In this document: positions 34,278 to 45,717 of the stretch, piece after piece
Layout of the letters: every line of letters starts with the position of its first letter
How positions within the stretch are numbered: position 1 is the stretch's first letter
Assembly: GCA_946122785.1 (NCBI GenBank)
Contig: CAMGYJ010000008.1
Span: 7,155,742-7,219,741, forward strand
Direction of reading: 5' to 3'
Length of the DNA: 64,000 nucleotides
From: Linum tenue
Taxonomy: Eukaryota; Streptophyta; Magnoliopsida; Malpighiales; Linaceae
Program-made: the position numbers and the translations under genes
The notes under the pieces: model-generated
Told to the model about the DNA's origin: nothing
Seen by the model: only the letters and a program-made list of their open reading frames with translations
The model's database searches: none

Positions 34278-37200
34278 CTAATTTGTGAAAAGTTGCTTCT
34301 TGGCACGTTCCTTGCGCGAAGACTTTGGGGTGTTCTTTTTTTTGCCAGATTCCTGCGCCGATGACTCAATGGCCTTGCGCGACGGTGTGCGAACACGCTG
34401 TGCTCTGGAAGGAGTGGAAGCTTTGGTAATGGACGGCTGTTTATCCAAAGCATGAAGATGAGGTTCATCAAGCGAAGCAGAGACAAAATTCTCATGACAT
34501 GGTGATCCATCCTGATCCGAAACTGGATCATCTAGTTCACAAGTGTCGTCAATGCTGGCATCAGGACCAGCAGGAGCACCAACTGCAACTGAATGAGTAA
34601 CCAACCGTCGGCGTCTAATCGAATGAGGCTGGTCCGGCGAGTTTTCTCTAGCAAACCAAATAAAAAAATATAAGTAAACAGATTAAGGAAAGAAAGCCAT
34701 CACGCACCCAAAACAACATTTGTAAAAACATACGATTGGACGGGGCTAAATTCAATGTCCCTCGAACGGGCAGGACGGTTTGTAGTCTTCCGAACAGCAT
34801 GAAATGGATGGACCTCATCAGATTCTGACGAATGACAACGCTCTCTGAATGAAAGAAAAATACGAATTGAAAGATCATTCACAAAATAACTCGACGGCAA
34901 AAGAGGACAGAACCTATAACTGAAATGCGAGGGCAGGTGAATCCAGTGGAAATAAAAGAAGGCAAAGTCAAAGCAATCAGACTAAGTTAAAGGACCGTGC
35001 ACAATAGCACGAAGTGTATTCTGTCAGGATTTGCTCATTTTAGCAAGGAACATGTAAAATAGTAAGCAAAGAGAACAGTGAAGAGATGTGCAATAACCCA
35101 GAAACCTTGATTCAGCCTCGACTTTGCGTGGAGTTGTTTTCCTTGACCGGTTCCGATCGCTCTTTGGTGAGCAGACAGGAGGTTGCGAAACTCCATCATG
35201 CCTGTAAAGCAGACAAGCAAACATGATGTTGCAGTAACAATGTTCATGATCTAAAAAAAACAACAAAGAGGAAATGTAATGTGAAAAGGAAAAGTTAAAT
35301 GACCATGTACAATAGGACAAGGTGTATCTTGTCAGGATCTGGTAGTTTAGCAAGAAGGACGTAAAATAGTAAGCAAAGAGAACAGGGAAAAGGTGTGGAA
35401 TGACTAAAAACCTTGATTTAGCTTCAGCTTTGCGCGGAGTTGTTTTTCTTGAGCGCTTTCGATCGCTCTTTGTTGAGGAGACAGGAGTTTGCGAAACTCC
35501 AGCACGCCTGTAAAGAAGGGAATGCAAACATGAGGTGCAGTAACAACATCCATGATCTAAGAAAATACAAAGAGGCAATGTGATGCGAAGAGAAACAAAG
35601 AGGTACCTATCTGGGGACTGTGAAGCAGGAGGACAAGGCACGAACGCATCTCTTGGCCTAAACAATGGGTAGAAATATTGCATAAAATGTAGATAAGGAA
35701 GGTCAAACATGAAAAGGACAAGCAAGAAGCAAAAAAAAGAAAGAATGTGATAAGCAGATAGTTTCAATAAAGAGACTGAGTAAAACATGAAGGCTCATGC
35801 CAGACCCACCTGCAACCAGCAAGAAAACTACAGTATAGTTGACCAGACAGAGAGAGTTAAAGTGTTGCTGATCGTGGTTGATGAGAGTTAATTAAGGAAG
35901 AAGCACGGTGAAGAAAAGGAACGAATCAGATGACACGAGGGAAATAAAAAACTGTAAAAAAAGCGAGCAAGCGAAAATGCAAGAATTCGGGAAGCAACAA
36001 CCAACGGCAGGTATGGAGTGGAATGGTGCGAAGTAACCTAATGAAGGAACCAAGACAGGACCGCACAATGGTAATGCAGCAAACATACTAAAGAAGGTAT
36101 TCGAGTGTCCCCATTCGGGCACAACACTGCAGAACACCAGGAAACTAACAAAAGTAAAGGTATTCGAAGCATACGTTGGTATGATAAAATACACAAAGTC
36201 CAGAACGTACATGGAGTCATAAACCAGAAACAATAAGGCAAGGATTGGAGGGGAAAGAACTGGCAGGGCAGATATGTAGAAAGCACGGACAACAATGGAC
36301 AAGAAAAAGTTAATTATACCTTGCATAAGAAATGTTGGAATACGCTGCATGTGACGGAGAAGGAGCTAACATAGCATTTCTAAATTGAGAGAGAGAGGAG
36401 AGATACAAGTAAGAACCAGTCATTCCGAAAGGAAATGAAACAAAGGGGCAGCTGAAAGGAACTTCGCAAACTAATTAGGAAAGAAAAATAGAGTAAGAAC
36501 GGCAACCTTGTTCCCGGCCCATGCACCGGTGATGCAAACCCAGAGACAGATCCGCTGTTCAAGAAGGACAACTTAATAAGCAGAATCGATAGAAACCGGA
36601 AGTAGATGAGGGCCACAAATGCAAAGACAGGCAAAAGACCTTGCAGAAGCAACAGAAGGTGAGGCGGGCAATGGCCGTGTTGGTGCAAGTGAAGGAGACA
36701 GTGCATGGCTGGGTGAGGAATGGGAAGTGGAAACAGTATTGACGGACCTGTAAGATCACACCTAAACAATATTAGTAGAAGTAAAGTGGCCAAAAGAAAC
36801 ACAGGCGAGAACAGATTAGGTATACCGAGTTGGGGTTGTCGAAACAGATGCACTCGGTGGCAAACGTTGCGAAGGCCGAGGCACTGGAGGCTGATTCTGC
36901 TCTACAACAGAGAGGACTGTAAATTCAGCGGGGCCCCGTCCGAAATACATTGGTTTTGGAAGCTGGACATCAAAGACAAACCGCCTCCCTTCAAGAGCCA
37001 AAAGTTCAGGTGGCAAATGGCCACGTTGGTGAGGAAAGCGTGCAGAAAGTTCAGGAGCTGAGCCCCCCAAAAGAGCATCATGCGATTTACCAAGCAGAAC
37101 AAAGGTAGCAGTAGCAGTAGTATCCTCCACAAGCATGCGAACTTTATAGCTACATGACAGTGCGGCAAAAAATAGTTAAGTGAGGCTGTTGGAAATTGAA

Positions 37201-38830
37201 AAGCAAGAGGAAGAACACAAACCAATTTTGTGTCTGTTCAGGTGGTATACGACGATGGTCTTCGCACCAATAGTCAGGCACTTCATAAGGTTTAGCAGCC
37301 TTGGAACACGATGAGCAGCCTAAGTAGTACCACGGACGCTCAGACTCGATGGATATGATTTCAGCAGCACAATGATAGCGCGTAGCCTTAAGAAAAGGGG
37401 AAAAATCTGGTAAGTGAAATATAGCATGGTGCGCAAATTTAAAAGCAACTATAGGAAGAAGATGTGCAGCTAAAACTCTGTAAATTACATGGTCAGATGA
37501 GGAAAGAAGAAGACAGGTAAGAACTTACATCAGCAATCGTTGGACTGCAAAGTTCAAGGAGTTCCGATACACTTTTAGTACAGCTTTCCTTGAATGCAAT
37601 TGCTTCGCCTGGGGTTGAAAACCTAGGAGGATAGTACTGAACTGTGTTGGTACCAGCAAAGAACCTACAATGGCAAGAATCAAGGTTAAGAAAAATGCAG
37701 GGGGTAAAAACAACATGGCAATCAGCATAAACCTACGCAGAATGGAGCACATGGGTCTGTTCACACACTGGTTCGAGCACACAGCGTGTTCCGGGTGTAC
37801 TGAATAAAGAGAAACCTCCTGTGACGAATATAGGGTAAACAACAATAAGCAAACGACAGTCTAAAAGGAGAATTCAGGAAAGAGCAAAAGTACAGTCGAA
37901 GGTAACCCTTAGTGGCGCCAGTGACCCGCAGGGCACAAATACCAAGCACCACCGATCCAGCATGACCAATGTGAGCCAATTCTTCACCATCCACAGACCG
38001 AGCAATTTCACCCCACAGAGTAATATCAAGAAGCATGTGGCTGCGAAAAAACTCGAAATTGTTCTGTCAAAAAAAAGTTAAAAGAAGAAAAGGCAAACTG
38101 AGAAAGCATAGACGATCAATAAGGCACAAACCTTTCATTCTGAAGAACCACTTCACGACGCACAGTTTCGCCAAAAGAAGTAACGGAGTTGGAAACACCA
38201 GTGACGCTGACAACAACGCCAACAACATCTACCAGAAACAGGAACCAAAGGCAACAAAAAACTTAAACAGGCACCTATAAAACAGGTAAGAAAAGAGGAC
38301 TGATACTGCACACATACCTGTAAGGTTGACAGACGATCGAATCCGTGAATGCAAAGAGGCAAACGAAGCAAATTCAAACGAATCATCCCAGAAATCAGGC
38401 GATTCAGCCGTAAGATCTTCGAACATAGTGTTAGGTGAGAGGAGAATACTGAGGTGATGAGAGCAGGGGCGATAAACCGGAGACGGTGGCTGGACAGTAA
38501 AGTTGCTGATCATGTAGACAGCTCCAAGCTGCAGAATAGGCGCAAAATGCTGCATAAGATTAGCAGGAGCGAGCCCCTGGATCAAAGTACCCTGGATAAA
38601 AAAGAGGATTAATGCCAGGAGGAGGAAAAACAGAACAGAGGGAAGCAGCACAAATAAACGGGAGAGAACAGCAGACAGACCTCCTCATCAGTCCAAAGTG
38701 TGCAGTAATTATAGATAAGAGCAGGGTTCTTCAAACCATAAGAGCCCCACGCATGCAGCAAGCGAAGCTTCAAAGCAGTCTGCAAACCATCTGTATCCTT
38801 GAGATCAAGTAAAAGCTTATGGCCGACCAT
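34278..38830 (-). CDS. RPA1-like OB-fold protein E with long basic tail (Helitron-borne)
   Basis: The first eight exons (38681-38830, 38318-38591, 38132-38228, 37907-38040, 37737-37818, 37529-37664, 37223-37386, 36826-37149) match RPA-A exon for exon. They encode two OB folds and a DBD-C-like domain with a CxxC-CxxH zinc site (YLGCSSC, WCEDH). Unlike A it does not stop there. Ser/Pro/Arg-rich tail exons follow (36640-36747, ~36507-36557, ~35640, ~35410-35510, ~35107-35204, ~34745-34850, then 34278-~34646), ending in a lysine/arginine-rich C-terminus (GKKKNTP, RKERAKK) that could serve as a nuclear signal or bind DNA. Two of the tail exons lie in a tandem duplication. The tail exon junctions after 36640 are inferred and less sure. 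It is the first gene inside the 5' end of the element. Confidence 0.75.
34990..35605. repeat. ~306-bp tandem duplication containing an RPA-E exon
   Basis: Two head-to-tail copies (about 34990-35295 and 35296-35605), roughly 85% identical by eye. Each carries a ~95-bp exon of RPA-E on the minus strand (GVSQPPVCSPKSDRNRSR and GVSQTPVSSTKSDRKRSR) and the same flanking intron sequence. The result is a duplicated Ser/Arg/Lys module in the protein tail. Confidence 0.8.
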
Positions 38831-39539
38831 CGGCAACCTCTGAAAGGGGAAACACTGTTGGAGAGAGTAATAATAAACTGGAGTTCAAATGGCGAAGGGA
38901 GAGGCAAGTCGATGAATATCCTGGGCAAAGAGTAGACATGGGATAGTGCGAAGGTGCAATGATGATTGAGAAAGACCAAAATGGCAACCAACAGACCAAG
39001 CGGTGGAACGACGGCGAAGTGAAAGGGTAAGAGCAAAGGCGAAAAGCAAGGCTTGATGGAACGGGGATCGATACACCACTGATAAAGTAGAGGGGAAACC
39101 AGCACTTCTCTGACCATGATTTGACTTCGTAAGGATAAGCGGGTCTGTCAGAAGAGAGAACAACCCATCGGAAACCACATCCAAAAAGGTAAGGGAATTC
39201 AATAGTTGAGAACCCACCCATGGTGATGTACTGTTTGGCGTCACTCCTAGTTTAATATAAACCATAAAGCTAAATGCAAGACCAGCAAAACTCTAGATTG
39301 TATTTGGTCATATCCTCGTCCACTGAACGCAATTCGCATGGAGACCCAATAATTCCCTAACCAAACGTGTAACATTTGCACAATTATGGAATATAATTTG
39401 CAACAAAATTGTCCGACCGCACACAAGCCATCACTACCAGGACAAAGAATTATTAAATCCATAAAACGAACGGGCAAAAAATGTATTTTTCTTGAAGAGG
39501 AAACACCAAGACCTTCAAACTTGGCACGCAACTTGTACA
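38831..39539. promoter_or_regulatory. Upstream region of RPA-E inside the Helitron
   Basis: About 700 bp upstream of the RPA-E start with no coding signal of its own. It presumably contains the promoter for the first gene of the element. I see no confident TATA box. Confidence 0.35.
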
Positions 39540-40977
39540 AAATAATGGGGGAGAACGAATGAAGCACACGTCTCGAAGGTAAAACTTGACAGAAAAAGAA
39601 GTTTCATACAAAATGAAGGCAAGGACAAAAAAGAGGTAGGAACATTTGTGCGTAAATCGAAGTTGCAAAAAAGGCATAAAATGCAACAAAACGGTTAAAA
39701 GAAAAAAAGGTATCGACAATAGCAGTTCCAAATCGGTGACAAAACCCCGTTGAAAAAAAAACAAAAGAACGTAACAAAGCACGAATAAAGGAACCAAACT
39801 AAAGAAAAGACGAAGAATAAAGTAATAGCAATATAAAAACAAAGCAACAATTGACAAGAATTAAAGTTGGACAACAGGCAAAGAACACAACAAAAGACAG
39901 TAATCGATTTAAAGTAGCAATAAAAAAAATAAGACCCGAGATAGGCAAAACAGGCCACGAGAGCAAAATAAAAGGTAGTAAGAAAAAGAGGAATCGAGAA
40001 CAACAACTCCAAACTGGCAAGGAGCATAATGTGTTGTATAAAAAGACACAAAACGCAACAAACTGCGCGAGTAAAGGAACTATAACAAAATAAGACGAAG
40101 GAAAAAGCAATAGCAATTTAAAACCCAAGGAACAGTTGTGCGATAAGCAAAGGCGGACAACAGGCAAAGAGTGTAAAAAAAAAAAGGAATCGAATTAACA
40201 TAAGGAATACCAGAAAATAAGAATCGAGAACGAAACAAAAAAAGGTAAAGAGCAAAACATAAGGTAGAACTAACAAGAGCAACCGAGAACGACAGTTTAA
40301 GATCGTTTAGAAAACAATTCGGTCTAAAAAAAAAACAACACAACACTCACGCGAGCAAACGTAAAAACAATAAAAGGAAAACTAAAACACTAACAAACTA
40401 AACGACAACACCAAAAAAGAAGAAACCAATTCTTTGCATGATGTGAGCAACAGTATCGAGAACAACAGTTCAAGATCGTTTAAAAACACAGTACGCTTTA
40501 AGAACAACATAATAACGCAATCGAGAAACCAAGGAAAAAGTTAGAGAGCAAAACAAAAGGTAGAAAGAAAAAGAGTAATCGAGAGGTACAGTTCAAGATC
40601 GGTAAAGAAATAATACGCATGATATGACTATAAGTAATAGTCTCGAGAACAAAAGGTCAAGATCGTTTACAAAGACAATTCGATATGAAAACAACATAAC
40701 AACGCCATCGAGAAAGCAAAGAAAAAGTCAGAGAGCAAAACAGAAGATAGAAAGAAAAAGAGTAACCGAGAAACACAATTCAAGATCGGTCAGAAACATA
40801 ATACGCTTTAAGAAAAAAGAACAACAGAACACTCACTCAAGCAAAATACAAAACCATAACAGAGAACCCAAAGACACTAACCAACTAAAAGACAACAACA
40901 AAAAGCAAACAACCAATCATTAGCATGATGTGACTCTAAGTAATAGTGCACATCTTACTTGTTCTTTAATAAGAAGA
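39540..40977. repeat. Degenerate A-rich repeats at the Helitron 5' end
   Basis: Purine-rich on the plus strand and built of decayed tandem units. A ~285-bp period is seen as GGACAACAGGCAAAGA at 39869 and 40154, and as GA(A)CAA(C/T)A-CTCCAAA at ~39714 and ~39998. A ~305-bp period is seen as GCATGAT(A/G)TGACT-TAAGTAATAGT at 40617 and 40922. Words like ATCGAGAACAACAGTTCAAGATCG recur at 40455, 40640 and 40770. Open frames here are hydrophobic translations of poly-pyrimidine and are not genes. Confidence 0.7.
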
Positions 40978-42270
40978 ATTATTAGTTATTATTATGCTAC
41001 AAGCAGCCAAAAAAACATTATTATGTCACAAGCAGCCAAAAAAACGAGGCACTGTTCATTAAGAGAATTTTGGAATTACTGTTCACCGGGAGGCTACGGT
41101 ACACCCAAACCTACTTTTGGATTGGTGATCCTTGGTAGACCTCTAGCGGTTAGCTAAGCAATCCTCTGAGGCCGCCTACCCTCCCAGGCCCCAGCTTCCC
41201 GAACCCTTAGACCCAACCTGCTTTCCCTCCTCTGCCCAATTCTTAAACGGCTTTGCTTCCTCCTGGCTGTGATTAAGTTGCAGGTCACTCTGTTATATAG
41301 GCAATACAATGGTATAATAATCCCTTCAACCCTACCCGCTTTCCCTTTTCCTCTCCTATCCTCTGACTCTGTCAATAAGCGGAAGGAGGAAGCAGACACA
41401 TTCGACCGAGGAATTCTTTGATAAAGATGAAGAAGACGGGCGGGGTGCTTTTGTTAGTTGATTGAGTTTTTTCAGTTAAGGTACCTGCAATAGAACTGGC
41501 AATCTCAGTGCGACAGATCTGGTAGCTCCAAGCTGCTCAAACCGCTGGATCTTGAATTGGGAGATTGACGCCGCCTATGATGGCCGATGGCAGTGTCTTT
41601 CTCTTCTCCTTTGACCTAAATTGTGGTCATCTTTTTTTGGCCTCAGAGGTGAGGTATCTTGGAAAAAATTCTTCTACCTTAACTTAGGCATCCTACTGCG
41701 AAACGAAGAGAAGCTAAGATCTAACGCACGATTGGGTGATGGATTTAAAGAATTTCAGATCATATATGGAGAAGGGATACGAATTTCCTTCTCTCGGTTT
41801 GGCCTATAAGCTTCTCGATTTTTTATTGTTCTTTTTCAACGAATCATATATCGTATGTGAAAGGCTGTGTAATTTTTTCTCATTCACATTGATTTGATCT
41901 CTTATCTTGATTACCACTCACTGATTTGATCTCTTATCTTGATTACCATTCACATTGATTTTTTCTCATTCACATTGATTTGATGCATTCACCGCGTTTC
42001 TCTACAGCGGTGATGCAGTCACCGTTTTTGTCTAAGGCGGTGATGCAATCACCGTTTTCGTCTAACGCGGTGATTCAATCACCGTCTTTGTCAGACGCGG
42101 TGAAGGCCCAAACATGCGTAGATTGGGAATTTTTTTCATAACATGTGTATTTTGAGAATTTTTTTTAAAAACATGTGTACAGTGGGATTTTTTCCAAAAT
42201 TATGTTGGACGGCTTTCTCATGGTTGAGTGGTTGACCATAATGGAAAGGAAGCCGTAGTATAAGTGGTAA
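40978..42270. other. Flank between Helitron 5' end and the WAT1 duplication block
   Basis: Begins with a short tandem duplication (ATTATTATG-TACAAGCAGCCAAAAAAAC, twice, ~40990-41045). 41150-41420 is pyrimidine-rich on the plus strand with no recognised gene. A frame at 41621-41809 is unremarkable. 41880-41980 has two copies of a ~32-bp unit (GATTTGATCTCTTATCTTGATTACCA) and leads into the 30-bp minisatellite. Confidence 0.45.
41981..42100. repeat. 30-bp minisatellite, four copies
   Basis: Exactly four contiguous 30-bp units of the form TGATGCA-TCACCG(n)TCTA--GCGG, each able to pair CACCG with CGGTG internally. The plus strand is open across it and would give a 10-residue repeat (SPFLSKAVMQ), but the frame is only ~46 codons and bounded by stops, so I do not call a gene. 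Confidence 0.95.
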
Positions 42271-42841
42271 GTGGTAACTAATCTTTTCACGTACATTAAG
42301 TGAAAGAGATCGGGGTAACTAACTACACTACAGAACCCAAAAAAACGTTAATATTGGACCATAGCTCATAGGTGATCAGGCTTCAAGCCTAGCTAGCAGG
42401 CCCATAGAACTATGTCCAAAAGGGAACAAATGAAACTCACAATCGCAAACCACGATTTGCACCACCCGGCCCATTCAGCAGCCGGCAAGGCTCTACCACC
42501 TGCCTGCCTCTAGCATTCGTTCTTTCATCAAGTTCGGAACGAACTATTCCGGCAACGGCAAAGCATTTCGCACTTCTACGGTAGAAGTTCTACACAGCCA
42601 GGTCAGTTCTTTCTCTCCCTCCAACCCTTCTGGAACAGAGGAAAGAGTTCCACTTGATGGCCTTCCAAATTTCAATTATTGGCTTTACTTCTTTGCAAAT
42701 TGGCTTTCATGGAACAAGCACCCGGCGTCTATATTTACAGGTCATACTAGGTTATTAGATACCACCCTGCATTTAATCTTGGATGCGGACCAATCGGCAG
42801 CTTCTGCTGCTGTTTTCAACTACACCTTGAATGGTGATTCC
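42271..42841. repeat. Duplicated 3' flank of WAT1 gene 2
   Basis: About 570 bp that align with 14075-14642 next to WAT1 gene 1, with small indels. No coding potential. Marks the edge of the segmental duplication that made the two neighbouring transporter genes. Confidence 0.8.
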
Positions 42842-44539
42842 CTACTGGTTCAGCTTTTGCAGTAAAGGTACCTTCTCGTTGGATTGAGGTTCGAGGGTAC
42901 TACTAACATGGTGACTGTTCTGTTGTGGGATGGTGTCATCATCTTCCTCTTTGGCCTTTCCCCACATCAGCATGTAGAACCCAATTGCAATGGTTATTGC
43001 TCCAATCAGGCTGCCAAAATTGGACGATTGAAAACAAAAGGGGATATCCTGTTAGGGTTAAAGTTACTAGCTTTGTGGACTTTCTCTGTCTATCTGTGTT
43101 GAAACTGAAGTTTGTTTTACCTCCCTAGATGCAGAATGTCACCAAGAAGCGTTACTCCCATGGCAACAGCTACAATCATCGCGAAAGGTTTGAACGAGGA
43201 CACAAATACTGGCCCCTTGAGCCGCAACACCCATGCGTCCACACCATTGCTCAAGCACGATCCAAGCACTCCCTAATCGAACATGCAAAGGTTTAACAAA
43301 GGCATAGTCTTGATACTGCCCATTTGGTGATGAGTATTGTTAAGTCTCTTACCGAGCAGAAAACCGATGCTATTGCTGTTCTACTGCTGAATATCCAGGC
43401 ACTTGATGTTGTTCCTTCAGTGATCAGAGCAAAAACTGATGTTATGATGCAGACAATTACATTGTAGAAGAAGATCACTGTGAATTCTGCAGGGTACTCC
43501 TTCATTATCTGTGTCTGTTCCACAAAACAGCACAATTTGAGACTTCATGGTGAAATGAACAGCAATCTAATGAAGATGGGTTTGGAAGGAAGCAGACAAT
43601 ACATACCACTACAATGTACCACAAAGGGTCAAGTATATACTTCACGGTGAGACACATCCCACCGAGTACCCAATGTCCTTGCGTAGTTGCTGTTGATGAC
43701 TGAAGAAGGGATGATTGATAATTCAGTTTAGTTGGTGATGGAGATTCTGACGCGAAAATGGGGGGACCCTTATAGAGGGTCACCACAAATGCACCTGCTA
43801 TTGCCACTATTGTGCCTAGGATTTTGGCCTGGCTGGATGATCTTCTAATCGCAACTCTTTCCATCCTTTTCGTGACGAAGGTGAAATTAGAGAGAGTTCC
43901 GTTCACGGACAAGTGGTAGAAAGTTGTGGCTACTGAAAATACAGTAGCAGGAGCTAGGATTGGGAAAGAAATGGTACCTGCAAATGACGGCAAACGGGAA
44001 AGTAAAAGCTGGAGTGAGATTGCCAATGGCGGACGCAAGAGTTGGAGAACTGTAGTTGATTCCAGTGTACACCATGATTTGTGATGAACTCCTGGGAAGA
44101 AATTAGCCACCAATTCAACAGAAAACCCAGGAAAGCTCAGATATTGAGATCATCAAAAGGTTGATTTCACATGAAGTTACTCAACCCACCCTATGAGCCC
44201 GAGGAGGCCAATTTTGCACACAACTGAGGAGCTCAAAGGAGGAAGAACACTCGACCTGCAAAATTATGCTGCATATTGAGTTTTCCCAGAAAACCAACTC
44301 GGACTTGCCGATCAGAGAGCAATTGGGATGGGGAAAAGGCAGAACCTTTTGGAGAGGAAAGGAGCAGGAAGAAGAACAAGAGAAGCGATGGCATAGTCAT
44401 AGGCGACGAAGACATGGTTGCTCATCCCCTCCACTGTTGCAGCTTTGAAGAGCGTATTGATCCCAACGTTGATGATGTTCAAGCTGACCATGGCTACAAA
44501 CGGCAGCACATCTCTGTGGAAATAGTATCCTCCCGTCAT
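42842..44539 (-). CDS. WAT1-related (MtN21/EamA) transporter 2
   Basis: Seven exons (44346-44539, 44190-44255, 43978-44091, 43607-43865, 43353-43514, 43121-43272, 42842-43010) have exactly the same lengths as those of transporter 1 and join to 371 residues. The two are recent duplicates: introns and 3' flank also align. EamA family signatures are complete ([52 protein letters not shown]). Ten membrane helices are expected; substrates in this family include amino acids and auxin. It lies on the far side of the Helitron from its twin, so the insertion split the pair. Confidence 0.92.
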
Positions 44540-45717
44540 CTTTTCCCCTTTCCGTTCACCTTCCCACCTTCTTCTGTGTCCTTTTCTTCACTGAAAAGCT
44601 GCTGGGAGTGTTTGAAAATGGCTCGGGTTGCGTGGCCGGCACAAGCAGCGGTGTTAATAATGGATGACTTGGCAGGAACTGTCAAGTGGCGGAATTTATA
44701 ATGGGGTTTCAAGTTGTCACTGTCATCGTTCTTTTTTGAGTTATTGGGTGGGTGAAGTGGGCATCAATTAAGGCTATGTACGTATGGTGATTCCTCACAT
44801 GGAATTTATACAATTGGAGAAATTCAACTCCAACTTTTGCCATCTTAACTTCTCAAGTTGACGTACTATGGTAAGATGAAATTCGTGCTCCACTCATATA
44901 CAGTTCATTTGGCAGCTGGTTTACTTGGGTAATTATACCCAAATCCAAATAAACCCATTCATAATGGGTTGGGTATGGGTGAAGTGTACATGGGTTTGGG
45001 GGTTTGTAGATAGGTTGGGTATGAGTATGAATATTGCTTCCATAATCTAAATGGGTATGGGTTGGATATGGATATTCATTTACTTGAGGATGTTTTAACT
45101 ACACATGCAAAAATCTGGACCTATTTGTAAAACTTGAAAAGTTTAGGTACCAAAAATGTAAGACAAAAAAAATTAGGTACCAAAACGTAATTTTCCATCG
45201 ATATTTTGAGGACTTATATGCAAAAAAATTTAAATTTAGGTACTAAATATGCATATCTATTAAGTTTTGATACCAAACTGTAATTTACATTTGGACATGG
45301 GTACAAACCCAAATCCGTTTGTTATAAACCAACTCAACCCAAGTAAAGTGGGTATGGGTACAAACCCATCAAACTCTACCCATATCCATCTATTTGAATT
45401 TCATACCCAACCCAATTGATTTGGATAGTAAAAAATCAATGGGTATAGGCAAAATTGCCTTCCCTACTTGGTATGTCGGGTACTTGAATTTTACACTTTG
45501 GTTTTTTCCTTTTTTCTTGGGTCATTGTTGCCTGCCTAATTTATGGGTTTATGCTTAACACTGAAGCTGCATGCTTTGTGGCGCTTGTGGCGGGCTTGTC
45601 TCTGCTGAACATGAGATACAAAACTTAAATCAATAGGGGATCACCTAAGATGACGGGGTACACAGACGAGGATTAAATTCAGCATCCAGACAAAGCAAAC
45701 TCCTAATGAAATTATAA
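44540..45717. other. 5' flank of WAT1 gene 2 and a degraded hAT-like stretch
   Basis: The first ~300 bp are the gene's promoter region and resemble 13030-13330. 44930-45470 is full of TACCCAAAT/GGGTTGGGTATGGG words in both orientations and looks like a decayed hAT-type MITE, but I could not define ends or a target duplication. The rest is AT-rich. Confidence 0.4.

Larger units (their letters stand above)
16613..40977 (-). mobile_element. Large Helitron with RepHel and five RPA1-like genes
   Basis: A rolling-circle transposon of about 24.4 kb in minus orientation. The 3' end is secure: reading the minus strand, a GC-rich hairpin is followed by TTTCCCTC and CTAG, then T in the flank. The interior carries a RepHel gene, diagnostic for Helitrons, and five OB-fold RPA1/DUF223 genes, an accompaniment known from plant Helitrons, usually in ones or twos. 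The 5' end is tentative: TCTTCTTATTAAAG on the minus strand at 40977, preceded by T rather than the canonical A. The element sits between two WAT1 paralogs whose own flanks are homologous. Helitrons make no target duplication, so there is no internal check on the 5' limit. Confidence 0.75.

Noticed and set aside
17017..38830. The RPA1-like genes as host RPA70 paralogs that happen to surround RepHel
   Set aside because: They are all co-oriented, within 404 bp of the Helitron 3' end, share exon structure with each other and flank RepHel on both sides; capture or duplication within the element is more economical.
39453..40346. Overlapping hydrophobic minus-strand frames of 80-130 codons
   Set aside because: They are translations of a poly-pyrimidine repeat strand (Phe/Leu/Ser/Cys-rich), overlap in all frames and share no family motif.
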